This document shows positions 1-5,571 of a DNA stretch of 6,937 nt, piece after piece. Numbering within the stretch: the first letter of the stretch is position 1; each line of letters starts with the position of its first letter. This stretch comes from ANME-2 cluster archaeon. GTDB lineage: Archaea > Halobacteriota > Methanosarcinia > Methanosarcinales > Methanocomedenaceae. The notes under the pieces are model-generated. The model was given only the letters and a program-made list of their open reading frames with translations, was not told the DNA's origin and searched no databases. The stretch covers positions 1-6,937 of the forward strand of contig JAMJFQ010000078.1 of the NCBI GenBank assembly GCA_023544605.1. The letters run 5' to 3'. A program made the translations under genes and the position numbers.

Positions 1-13
1 CAGTCACGGTATA

Positions 14-33
14 CCCCGTACAAATGTACCGGG
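14..33 (-). repeat. Imperfect hairpin downstream of tnpA, candidate IS right end
   Basis: Bases 14-16 (CCC) pair with 31-33 (GGG), a C-C mismatch follows at 17/30, and GTAC 18-21 pairs with GTAC 26-29 around a 4-base AAAT loop. IS200/IS605 elements carry imperfect subterminal hairpins that TnpA recognises, and this one lies 24 bases after the tnpA stop, where the right end should be. An 8-base palindrome GGTATACC at 8-15 overlaps its outer arm. I could not find a matching hairpin upstream of tnpA, so the assignment is inference. Confidence 0.45.
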
Positions 34-57
34 CCTGTATATAGCGTTTTTTCAGGA

Positions 58-471
58 TTATCTCCTGTTATGCTCGTATGAATTATGTGCTGAAATATAC
101 TTCTCAACCACGTCCCAGCCAGCGCCCACAGAGCCGTGGTAGCAACTTGGAGCCCAGAGATGGTCACCACACCATTCCTTTAAATGGGGAAACTCCTTCC
201 TGAGCACCCTGCTACTTTTACCTTTGATCATCTTTGATATATAACTTACGGAATATTTTGGTGGATATTTGATAAACAAATGCACATGGTCAGGATTTAC
301 TGCCATATCTATAATCTCGATATCAAGTTCCTTACATGTCTTCCTCATAATTGCTTCAGCCACCATGCCCACATCGCCCACCAGCACCTTACCCCTGTAT
401 TTTGGACTAAACACCATATGGTCTGTAAGTAGCGATACTGTATGCCTGTCGCGCCTCAATTTCTTTGACAA
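58..471 (-). CDS. tnpA: IS200/IS605-family Y1 (HUH) transposase TnpA
   Basis: A 137-residue single-strand DNA transposase of the IS200/IS605 family, which cuts and joins single-stranded element ends through a 5'-phosphotyrosine link. The sequence shows the HUH metal-binding motif as PDHVHLF (His62, His64), an N-terminal LTDHMVFSPKYR strand typical of the family, the HLWAPSCYHGS segment, and the probable catalytic Tyr125 in VVEKYIS. The length is normal for the family, so the protein looks complete. The start codon is TTG at 469-471; an in-frame stop at 481-483 allows no longer start except non-standard codons, and no good ribosome binding site is seen. No tnpB lies in the window, so this is either an IS200-like single-gene element or one whose partner lies left of position 1. 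The gene follows thiDN on the same strand with a 71-base gap. Confidence 0.93.
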   Translation of the reverse strand: MSKKLRRDRHTVSLLTDHMVFSPKYRGKVLVGDVGMVAEAIMRKTCKELDIEIIDMAVNPDHVHLFIKYPPKYSVSYISKMIKGKSSRVLRKEFPHLKEWCGDHLWAPSCYHGSVGAGWDVVEKYISAHNSYEHNRR

Positions 472-542
472 ACGGAATTGTTAATGAGGTTGTAAAATAA
501 GAATCAATGGCAAAAGTGCAGTGAAAGTATTAACCACCCCAC

Positions 543-1886
543 TCACTTCCCCCCACCCATCTTCCTTGCAATCTCCACGGCCCTCTGTGCAGCATCCACT
601 GCCCTGTGCCCCAGCAGCCTGACCATAGGCTCCTTGCCCACGGCACCCAAATCATACACCACATCAGGCACACGGTCGTGGAGTTTAAGGTATGCATCAA
701 TAGCAGTCCTCGTGCCCCATTCCATAGTACTGACCCCTGCGGGCTCGTGTGCCCTATCAAATGTGGCCACCGCCAGCCCCATATCCCTGATTACCCCCAG
801 CACATCCTCAGAGTATCTGATGTTCAGGGCAGCCCTCGATCCTGCATCATGATGCATGGCAGCCAGCACTATCCTTGCCACGTGGCTGCTGGCCCCGAAA
901 GCCGGGCATCCCACGGCCCGGGTGCCCGCTCCCAGCCTGACGATCCGTCCCTTAACAGCACATATCTCATCTACCGAAGCTGCACCAGACACTGCTGCAG
1001 CAATATTACAGCCCACCTCAGGGATAAGAGCAGCAAAATCTGGGGATGACTCCAGGATAGCCACCGCCCTTTTAACATCGCTCAAAGCCTCATACATCCG
1101 GGCGGTCCTGAGGATATGCCACCCCGGATTCACCGGCCCCACACCCTTGCCCACTGACCGGCTCTCAATAATGGCCCTGGTCACGAACAGCTTGGCACCC
1201 GCTGCCGCATCACGCAGTGAACTGCCCTTTGCCAAAAACACTGTCAGGGCCGCTGAATACGTACATCCTGCACCATGGGTCCCGCCTTTGACCAGGTCAC
1301 CCTCAATCAACGTGAAATCCAGGCCGTCATAGAGCAGATCAGACCCGTCAAGGTGTCCTCCAGTGATGATAACAGCATTAGCTCCAGCATCTACAATACG
1401 CCGGGCGGCTTCCTTCGCATCCTGCCAGTCATTGATCTTGATCCCGGCAAGCACACCTGCCTCTTGGATATTGGGTGTCACCACCTTTGAGATCGGGAAA
1501 AGTTCATCCTGCAGGGTCTTCACTGCTTCATTTTGCAGCAAACTGCCTCCAGCCTCGGCAGACATGACCGGGTCAACCACCAGGGGTATCTGGTATTCCC
1601 TGACCATTTCTGCCACGGTCAGGATAATATTAGCAGATGAGAGCATACCGGTCTTGGCATGGGCTATGTCCATATCTGAAGCCACAGCCCTGATCTGGGA
1701 TACAATTGTGGGGGTGGGCAGGTCATGGACTTCCAGCACCCCGGTGGTGTTTTGTGAAGTGATGGAGGTGAGGGCGCACGTACCGTGGGCTCCAAGGGCT
1801 GAAAAAGTCTTAAGGTCAGCCTGTATCCCTGCCCCTCCGCCGGAATCAGACCCGGCAATGGTCATTACCACTGGGTACTCTCCCAT
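543..1886 (-). CDS. thiDN: Bifunctional ThiD-ThiN: HMP/HMP-P kinase fused to thiamine-phosphate synthase
   Basis: A 447-residue cytosolic enzyme of thiamine biosynthesis. Residues 1 to about 255 are the ribokinase-fold ThiD kinase, which phosphorylates hydroxymethylpyrimidine and its monophosphate. Visible motifs are AGSDSGGGAGIQADLK at 11-26, DPVMSAEAGG at 105-114, TPN at 137-139, ITGGH at 174-178 and the anion-hole/catalytic segment THGAGCTYSAAL at 203-214 with Cys208. Residues from about 265 to 445 are ThiN, the archaeal thiamine-phosphate synthase that replaces ThiE; recognisable parts are GASSHVARIVLAAM and ALNIRYSEDVLGV with Arg357. This fusion is common in Euryarchaeota and joins the pyrimidine with the thiazole phosphate. 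The start is ATG at 1884-1886, two codons before the conserved core begins, with only a weak ribosome binding site. It appears to be transcribed alone from a promoter near 1962-1971. No TPP riboswitch core is seen in the short leader. Confidence 0.96.
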   Translation of the reverse strand: MGEYPVVMTIAGSDSGGGAGIQADLKTFSALGAHGTCALTSITSQNTTGVLEVHDLPTPTIVSQIRAVASDMDIAHAKTGMLSSANIILTVAEMVREYQIPLVVDPVMSAEAGGSLLQNEAVKTLQDELFPISKVVTPNIQEAGVLAGIKINDWQDAKEAARRIVDAGANAVIITGGHLDGSDLLYDGLDFTLIEGDLVKGGTHGAGCTYSAALTVFLAKGSSLRDAAAGAKLFVTRAIIESRSVGKGVGPVNPGWHILRTARMYEALSDVKRAVAILESSPDFAALIPEVGCNIAAAVSGAASVDEICAVKGRIVRLGAGTRAVGCPAFGASSHVARIVLAAMHHDAGSRAALNIRYSEDVLGVIRDMGLAVATFDRAHEPAGVSTMEWGTRTAIDAYLKLHDRVPDVVYDLGAVGKEPMVRLLGHRAVDAAQRAVEIARKMGGGK

Positions 1887-1923
1887 ATTTCCAAATCCTA
1901 TAGCAAATTAGCTGAAACAAGAA

Positions 1924-1944
1924 AATCCTCCCTTCGGTCGGATT
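1924..1944. promoter_or_regulatory. Imperfect inverted repeat in the thiDN leader
   Basis: AATCC at 1924-1928 is the exact inverse of GGATT at 1940-1944, and the bases between them pair partly (CC with GG around a short loop on the minus strand). It lies next to or just inside the expected thiDN transcription start, about 40 to 60 bases before the ATG. It could be an operator, for example for a ThiR-type thiamine regulator, an RNA hairpin, or chance. Only the inverted repeat is seen; the role is inference. Confidence 0.3.
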
Positions 1945-1961
1945 AACTTGAGTACACAATG

Positions 1962-1971
1962 TTATACTTTA
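1962..1971 (-). promoter_or_regulatory. Candidate TATA box for thiDN
   Basis: On the minus strand this reads AAAGTATAAC. With the usual archaeal spacing of about 25 bases the transcript would start near 1938-1940, giving a leader of roughly 50 bases before the thiDN ATG at 1886. Confidence 0.4.
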
Positions 1972-1982
1972 GGTACTACAAT

Positions 1983-1989
1983 AAAAAAA
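1983..1989 (-). terminator. Poly-T terminator after the OB-fold lipoprotein gene
   Basis: Seven consecutive T on the minus strand begin six bases after the TAG stop of the lipoprotein gene. Archaeal RNA polymerase commonly terminates at such T tracts without a hairpin. It would separate the lipoprotein transcript from thiDN. Confidence 0.5.
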
Positions 1990-1994
1990 GGTAT

Positions 1995-2774
1995 CTACTC
2001 CACGTCAGTGACCTGGAGCAACACCGGATAGAAATACCCACTACCTAAATCCACATCAGTCAATACAGTGGCAGTAATAACCACAGTATCACCGATTGCA
2101 ACTGTAAAATTATTCGGACATCGTGCCTTCAAATTGTCTGTATTTTCATCCAGACTGTTGTCGTCAAGAGTAAGGAATGCCTCATCGATGAGTTGAGTGG
2201 ATTTCACTACTACAGCAGTCACCTTCACTTCCTGTCCGGATAGGGTTGCAGCATTTGCTATAATATCTGCTATTGAAGTACTGCCCTCCACAGGCGTGAC
2301 ATTGATATCGTCTGTTACTGCATTGTTCGTGTCACTGCCATGCGGGGAACCAGACGTTGTAGTTGTGGTGCCGTCTGAGACCGAATCTGCCAGGAGCAGT
2401 ACCTCGAATGTCCTGCCAAGTGATGAACTTGGGAAGTTCTTCATTAAACTGCCTGAGGCCGTAACCTCAGTACCATTCTCCAGCGAGGTAGTATAACCTG
2501 CCACCCATAGGCTTCCTGTTCCATCTGTTACTTCCAGGTACGTATACCCGCTGACATCTATGGACTGGTTGACGCTGCCGGTTATCTTAACATTATCATA
2601 TGCATAAGGATTTGACAAAGCTTCAACTATGGAGACCTCTTTCACTATAGCTGGTGGAGGTGTAAAAGGTACATTTGTAATGCTGTTAGCTGGCCCATTG
2701 TCGGTACAGCCCGAGACCATGAGCCCCGTAAGTACAATGCTCATTATCAATACTATGGTTACATTTTTTTTCAT
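1995..2774 (-). CDS. Secreted lipoprotein with two OB-fold-like repeats
   Basis: A 259-residue exported protein of unknown task. Residues 1-22 form a lipoprotein signal peptide (KK, then a hydrophobic stretch) ending in the lipobox VSGC, with Cys23 as the lipid anchor. After a short linker come two similar domains, about 46-135 and 166-259, joined by a Thr/Ser-rich linker. Each starts with a [V/T]SI-x-x-[A/I] helix and then a VK[I/V]T strand, and the first contains YTYLEVTDGTGSLWVA, a pattern of the OB-fold nucleic-acid-binding-like/NrfJ-like extracellular domains. The second ends with a YFYPVLLQVTDVE strand. The start is ATG 2772-2774, not the upstream in-frame start at 2810, because it begins the signal peptide and has GAGGG seven bases before it. 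A role in metal, haem or redox-protein handling at the surface has been proposed for related domains, but nothing here proves it. Confidence 0.85.
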   Translation of the reverse strand: MKKNVTIVLIMSIVLTGLMVSGCTDNGPANSITNVPFTPPPAIVKEVSIVEALSNPYAYDNVKITGSVNQSIDVSGYTYLEVTDGTGSLWVAGYTTSLENGTEVTASGSLMKNFPSSSLGRTFEVLLLADSVSDGTTTTTSGSPHGSDTNNAVTDDINVTPVEGSTSIADIIANAATLSGQEVKVTAVVVKSTQLIDEAFLTLDDNSLDENTDNLKARCPNNFTVAIGDTVVITATVLTDVDLGSGYFYPVLLQVTDVE

Positions 2775-2837
2775 CGTATACCCTCGATCATAAATTCTAC
2801 GTTGACCCATTAGAATTGCTTTGCTGACTTAAACTCA

Positions 2838-2850
2838 TTTTTATACATAA
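2838..2850. promoter_or_regulatory. Shared TATA-like stretch of a divergent promoter region
   Basis: The sequence TTTTTATACATAA can be read as a TATA box on both strands: TTTATACA on plus and ATGTATAAAAA on minus. On plus the expected start falls near 2868, leaving a leader under 10 bases before the methyltransferase ATG at 2877. On minus it falls near 2815-2820, leaving about 40 bases with a GAGGG ribosome binding site before the lipoprotein ATG at 2774. Confidence 0.45.
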
Positions 2851-2876
2851 ACGTTGTTATCAATCCTGAGCAGTTC

Positions 2877-3524
2877 ATGAGCCGCACATTCAGCCATTTC
2901 AGGGCGTGGGAAGAAGAACACCGCCGAGGTATCTGGAAAGGACCTTATTCACTGGATTTTTTTCATAAGCACGCCCCTTCCTATGGTACAGTGCTGGACG
3001 CAGGTTGCGGTATTGGAAGATATACCATACCTCTTGCCATGCAAGGTTATGATATATTAGGGGTGGATATTTCGCCAGGTGCCCTGGGCGACCTGGATGC
3101 GGTAAGGCTGAGACGAAATCTGAAGATGGGCCTGGCAGCAGCTGATATAAGCCATCTTCCGTTCCATGATAGTATATTCCATATTGTGGTGTGTTTTGGT
3201 GTGCTGCAGCATTTACTTGAAGCTGAAAGGACAATTGCGATAGACGAGTTCAACAGGGTCCTTATACCGGGTGGTATACTCATAATCGAGGTACTTGGAA
3301 GGGACGATATGCGCCTGGGTGGATATGAAGTGGAACCATTCACCTTTAGACGGGATACGGGTTCGGTCTATCATTATTTCAATCTGCCCGAGTTGAAAGG
3401 GCTCCTTGCAGATTTCGAGGTGCTGGATATCAAAGAAGAAAGGAAAATTAAGGATATGGGCGGCTCAAAACGCCTGAGACATATGATATATGCGGCTGCA
3501 AAGGCGACAGAAAGAGATAAATAA
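2877..3524 (+). CDS. Class I SAM-dependent methyltransferase
   Basis: A 215-residue soluble methyltransferase of the Methyltransf_11/25 type. SAM-binding motif I is VLDAGCGIGRYT at 39-50, the acidic residue after strand 2 is Asp64 in GVDIS, the third contact is Asp90 in AADISHLPF, motif IV is HIVVCFGVLQHL at 102-113 and the post-motif is RVLIPGGILIIE at 127-138. The N-terminal segment (FSHFRAWEEEHRRGIWKGP) precedes the Rossmann core, and the C-terminal third (about 150-215) should shape the substrate pocket. The family includes small-molecule, lipid, quinone and tRNA methyltransferases, and the substrate cannot be told from this sequence. The start is the first ATG after the in-frame leader, with a TATA-like box 30-40 bases upstream, so the mRNA may be nearly leaderless. 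It diverges from the lipoprotein gene. Confidence 0.92.
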   Translation: MSRTFSHFRAWEEEHRRGIWKGPYSLDFFHKHAPSYGTVLDAGCGIGRYTIPLAMQGYDILGVDISPGALGDLDAVRLRRNLKMGLAAADISHLPFHDSIFHIVVCFGVLQHLLEAERTIAIDEFNRVLIPGGILIIEVLGRDDMRLGGYEVEPFTFRRDTGSVYHYFNLPELKGLLADFEVLDIKEERKIKDMGGSKRLRHMIYAAAKATERDK

Positions 3525-3545
3525 TCACTGGATATTAATATACAG

Positions 3546-3570
3546 TTATTGATATATTAGATATAATTTA
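3546..3570 (+). promoter_or_regulatory. AT-rich promoter region before the small exported protein gene
   Basis: The 69 bases between the methyltransferase stop and the next start are strongly AT-rich, with two TATA-like runs (GATATATTAG and GATATAATTTA). Either would place a transcript start at about 3578-3592, very near the start codon, suggesting a leaderless or short-leader mRNA. Read-through from the methyltransferase gene is also possible. Confidence 0.35.
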
Positions 3571-3593
3571 TTGACAAATGAATGGAAATAACT

Positions 3594-4046
3594 ATGAATC
3601 GCATGGTATTATTATTGCTGACAGGTCTATTGATAACATCATTTATTTTTCCTGGCCCTGCCAGTGCAGATTTGCCCAGGTATCTCCACATAAATGAGAT
3701 TACCATGGAACCAAAAGGACCCGATGCAATATTTAGCGTAGATTATGAACTGGACATAATTGCCAGATTATATGTATTGTTCCTGGGCAGCGGTAGCATT
3801 GAACCTGCTATAAAGGACCTGTTCTACGATTTTAATGAGATCAAGATAATAAGTATCAAAGAAAATCATGCACAGGTAATAGTATATAATATAGGATATC
3901 GGGATAATGAAATTGAAGGTATCTATTTCTATGATTCCTTTAAGTTGGGTGACACTGTGGATACATTAATTCTATTCCCTAACAGTGAAAATCCAGAACG
4001 ATTATATAACGTTACATCAACTCCCAACGTATTTATGCGATATTAA
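3594..4046 (+). CDS. Small exported protein of unknown function
   Basis: A 150-residue protein that I cannot assign to a named family, although it resembles small conserved secreted proteins of methanosarcinal archaea. Residues 1-25 are a clear signal peptide: MNR, a hydrophobic core rich in Leu/Ile/Phe, and a signal peptidase I site ASA before Asp26. The mature part is about 125 residues with alternating hydrophobic strands, no Cys and no further membrane segment, consistent with a small beta-rich extracellular domain. It contains LYVLFLGSGSIEPAIKDLF in the middle and STPNVF near the end. I chose ATG 3594 because Arg/Met then directly precede the hydrophobic core; an in-frame ATG at 3582 would add MEIT, which places an acidic residue there, and cannot be excluded. 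The gene ends 13 bases from the convergent arvC. Confidence 0.75.
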   Translation: MNRMVLLLLTGLLITSFIFPGPASADLPRYLHINEITMEPKGPDAIFSVDYELDIIARLYVLFLGSGSIEPAIKDLFYDFNEIKIISIKENHAQVIVYNIGYRDNEIEGIYFYDSFKLGDTVDTLILFPNSENPERLYNVTSTPNVFMRY

Positions 4047-4057
4047 AAATAGAAAAA
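4045..4057 (-). terminator. Two T5 runs after arvC, candidate operon terminator
   Basis: On the minus strand two T5 runs (4053-4057 and 4045-4049) follow the arvC TAG within 15 bases, a typical archaeal U-rich 3' end. They overlap the stop codon of the convergent plus-strand gene. Confidence 0.4.
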
Positions 4058-4059
4058 CA

Positions 4060-4476
4060 CTATCTCTTTCTTTTTTTCCTCAGCTTCTTATTATCGAAGA
4101 CTGATGGCAAATGCACCATATATGTACCATCTTCCTTCATGGCCATGATGATCTCCTTGCGCTCCAACAGCGCATCAAGATTTAGTTCATAGGAACCGGG
4201 GGCCATAATCCTTACCGACTCGATCCGGTCCTCATCAGGTTCTGGTTCGACCTTTTCTTCCACCTCGACCCCATGATCGACCAAAAACTCGTCGATCTCT
4301 TTGAGGAACTTCTTTGCAGGTTCCTGCTTATCCACTTCAGTTTTTGTACTTGGCGGCGTTTCAGATTCATCACGAACATAGAGGAACTTGTTCCAGCCGC
4401 AGCTGGGGCAGCCGTTCAGTATCTCCACGGCTCCATCCGTGAAAATGTTCTCACACCTTGTACATTTATGGGGCAT
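4060..4476 (-). CDS. arvC: ArvC-type zinc-ribbon protein (DUF2072/COG3364)
   Basis: A 138-residue protein with an N-terminal zinc ribbon, Cys5-x2-Cys8 and Cys23-x2-Cys26 (KCTRC and GCPSCGWNKF), an acidic Pro/Glu-rich linker at about 37-85, a short conserved block near 86-125 (ESVRIMAPGSYELNLDALL, then EDGTYMVHLPSVF) and a very basic tail KKLRKKRKR. The layout matches the archaeal OapC/ArvC family. In Haloferax volcanii arvC is reported to be needed, with arvA and arvB, for extracellular vesicle formation; its biochemical role is unknown. The start is ATG 4474-4476 (MPHKCTRC, the usual family start). An in-frame TTG at 4488 is possible but less likely. It is the last gene of the operon, 39 bases after arvB. 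Confidence 0.88.
   Translation of the reverse strand: MPHKCTRCENIFTDGAVEILNGCPSCGWNKFLYVRDESETPPSTKTEVDKQEPAKKFLKEIDEFLVDHGVEVEEKVEPEPDEDRIESVRIMAPGSYELNLDALLERKEIIMAMKEDGTYMVHLPSVFDNKKLRKKRKR
4071..4077 (+). terminator. T7 tract, candidate terminator of the plus-strand gene, inside arvC
   Basis: Seven T on the plus strand, 25 bases past the stop of the exported-protein gene. They lie in the codons for the Lys/Arg-rich tail of arvC on the other strand, so the coding bias of one gene may supply the terminator of its convergent neighbour. Confidence 0.4.
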
Positions 4477-4515
4477 CTTTCCACTCAATTATGATATTTT
4501 TGTGTTGGTCCCAGG

Positions 4516-4878
4516 TTAATACTGGGAAGATACAAGTGCGCTTATAAGGTCACGGTCTTTTTTCAGGGTCTTTAATTGATTTGCAGGGCCTATGACAGTT
4601 AATCTGGTCCTGATAAGAGGTTTTTTGAACAATTTATCTAATAGTTTCTGGTTCTGTTTGCTGGGATAACTCTCGATCTCGATCCCTGCAAAATCATCAG
4701 GGGTGATCTCTGTCATGGTCATCTCGATAAGTTTAGCCTCCTCTGAGGGTGTAAGTCCCCTCTCAAGCACCAGTATCTTACCTTCCTTGACCCCATCGAG
4801 TATCAGCCGTATCTTTTCCATAGCTGTCATTCGAGACAGTTTATCTTCAGATATCAGGTCCATTTGTACGCCTATCAT
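4516..4878 (-). CDS. arvB: ArvB-type protein (DUF2073)
   Basis: A 120-residue soluble alpha/beta protein matching the archaeal OapB/ArvB (DUF2073) family. Visible conserved stretches are MTAMEKIRLILDGVKEGKIL at 17-36, LERGLTPSEEAKLIEMTM at 38-55, FAGIEIESYP at 63-72 and LTVIGPANQLKTLKKDRD at 93-110. No catalytic motif or membrane segment is seen. It is tightly coupled to arvA: its ATG lies 4 bases after the arvA stop, and the ribosome binding site GGGTGAT (4882-4888) overlaps the last arvA codons and stop. This is why I chose 4878 instead of the longer start at 4911, which would overlap arvA by 29 bases. In Haloferax the gene takes part in vesicle formation; a role as ArvA partner or regulator is inference from the coupling. 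Confidence 0.87.
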   Translation of the reverse strand: MIGVQMDLISEDKLSRMTAMEKIRLILDGVKEGKILVLERGLTPSEEAKLIEMTMTEITPDDFAGIEIESYPSKQNQKLLDKLFKKPLIRTRLTVIGPANQLKTLKKDRDLISALVSSQY

Positions 4879-4882
4879 GATA

Positions 4883-5518
4883 TCACCCGAAATGGTCTGC
4901 GATCTCTTCATAGAGAGTATCTATGTTCTGTCCATCCAGTGCTGATATGGGTACCAGGGGGTGCTGGGGGAAAGCGCTGCGTATCCTCGCCGGAGAGGAT
5001 TCGGGAAGATCGATCTTATTGGCCGCGATGAGTAGCGGCAGATTTCTGGCTTCCATATTGCCGATAACAGTAACATTCACCTGGGTGAACGGATCCTCGG
5101 TAGCATCCATTACCAGTATGACCCCGTCCAGGTCTTCCAGCCATTTAACTGCTTCGATAATGCCTTCAGTAGCTTCCTTTGCCCTGCGTTTTGCCTCTTC
5201 TTCTTCCATACCATGGGCCATGAAATCATGGAAGTCTATCTTTGTGGCCAGCCCCGGTGTATCCACAATATCCAGGGTTACCTTTGAACCATTTGATTCA
5301 ATGGTCACACCTTCACGGCGGCGCGCCCGCCGGGTCTCATGAGGGATCTCGGAGACAGCCCCCATAGCATCACCGGTCCAGTCCCTGATTATCCGGTTTG
5401 CCAGGGTGGTCTTACCAGCATTGGGCGGTCCATATATCCCGATTCTTGCAACTTTCTTTTTAAAAATACCTTTCCATAATGATGAGAAGTTCTTTTTGAC
5501 TTTTTTTATTAATCCCAT
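4883..5518 (-). CDS. arvA: ArvA-type small Ras-like/Era-like GTPase of archaeal vesiculation
   Basis: A 211-residue P-loop GTPase. G1 is GPPNAGKT at 30-37, G2 is probably Thr62 in PHETRRARR, G3 is DTPGL at 86-90, G4 is NKID at 167-170 and G5 is SAL at 192-194, so all nucleotide-binding elements are present. Residues 1-22 are cationic with hydrophobic residues spaced every three to four (Leu3, Val7, Phe11, Leu14/Trp15, Ile18), which would form an amphipathic membrane-binding helix. The segment ANRIIRDWTGDAMG and the block DPFTQVNVTVIGNMEARNLPLL are characteristic of the ArvA (OapA) group, and not of Era or Der. In Haloferax volcanii this GTPase drives extracellular vesicle formation. The start ATG 5516-5518 has a strong GGAGG seven bases upstream. 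It lies 53 bases after the PhoU-like gene and is translationally coupled to arvB. Confidence 0.92.
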   Translation of the reverse strand: MGLIKKVKKNFSSLWKGIFKKKVARIGIYGPPNAGKTTLANRIIRDWTGDAMGAVSEIPHETRRARRREGVTIESNGSKVTLDIVDTPGLATKIDFHDFMAHGMEEEEAKRRAKEATEGIIEAVKWLEDLDGVILVMDATEDPFTQVNVTVIGNMEARNLPLLIAANKIDLPESSPARIRSAFPQHPLVPISALDGQNIDTLYEEIADHFG

Positions 5519-5524
5519 TCATGT

Positions 5525-5529
5525 TCCTC
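5525..5529 (-). promoter_or_regulatory. Strong Shine-Dalgarno site of arvA
   Basis: The minus strand reads GGAGG seven bases before the arvA ATG, a near-perfect match to the archaeal anti-Shine-Dalgarno. It fixes the arvA start and is stronger than the sites of the other genes in the window. Confidence 0.7.
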
Positions 5530-5571
5530 CTTATTATCCCCTCACAGGATTCTTTTCATTTTATCTTACAT

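Noticed and set aside
530..1911. Several ORFs on the plus strand and in another minus frame across thiDN
   Set aside because: They overlap a strongly conserved ThiD-ThiN frame, carry no recognisable domain, and arise from the higher GC content there.
1887..1980. TPP riboswitch before thiDN
   Set aside because: The leader is too short and lacks the conserved CUGAGA-type and ACCUGAU-like core elements.
2899..3343. Minus-strand ORFs opposite the methyltransferase
   Set aside because: The plus-strand frame has all SAM-binding motifs; the antisense frames have no domain-like sequence.
4879..4911. Upstream start at 4911 for ArvB
   Set aside because: It would overlap arvA by 29 bases, whereas ATG 4878 has a GGTGAT ribosome binding site directly before it.
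4923..5342. 139-codon plus-strand ORF opposite arvA
   Set aside because: Ser-rich antisense shadow without motif, while the opposite strand encodes all five GTPase G motifs.
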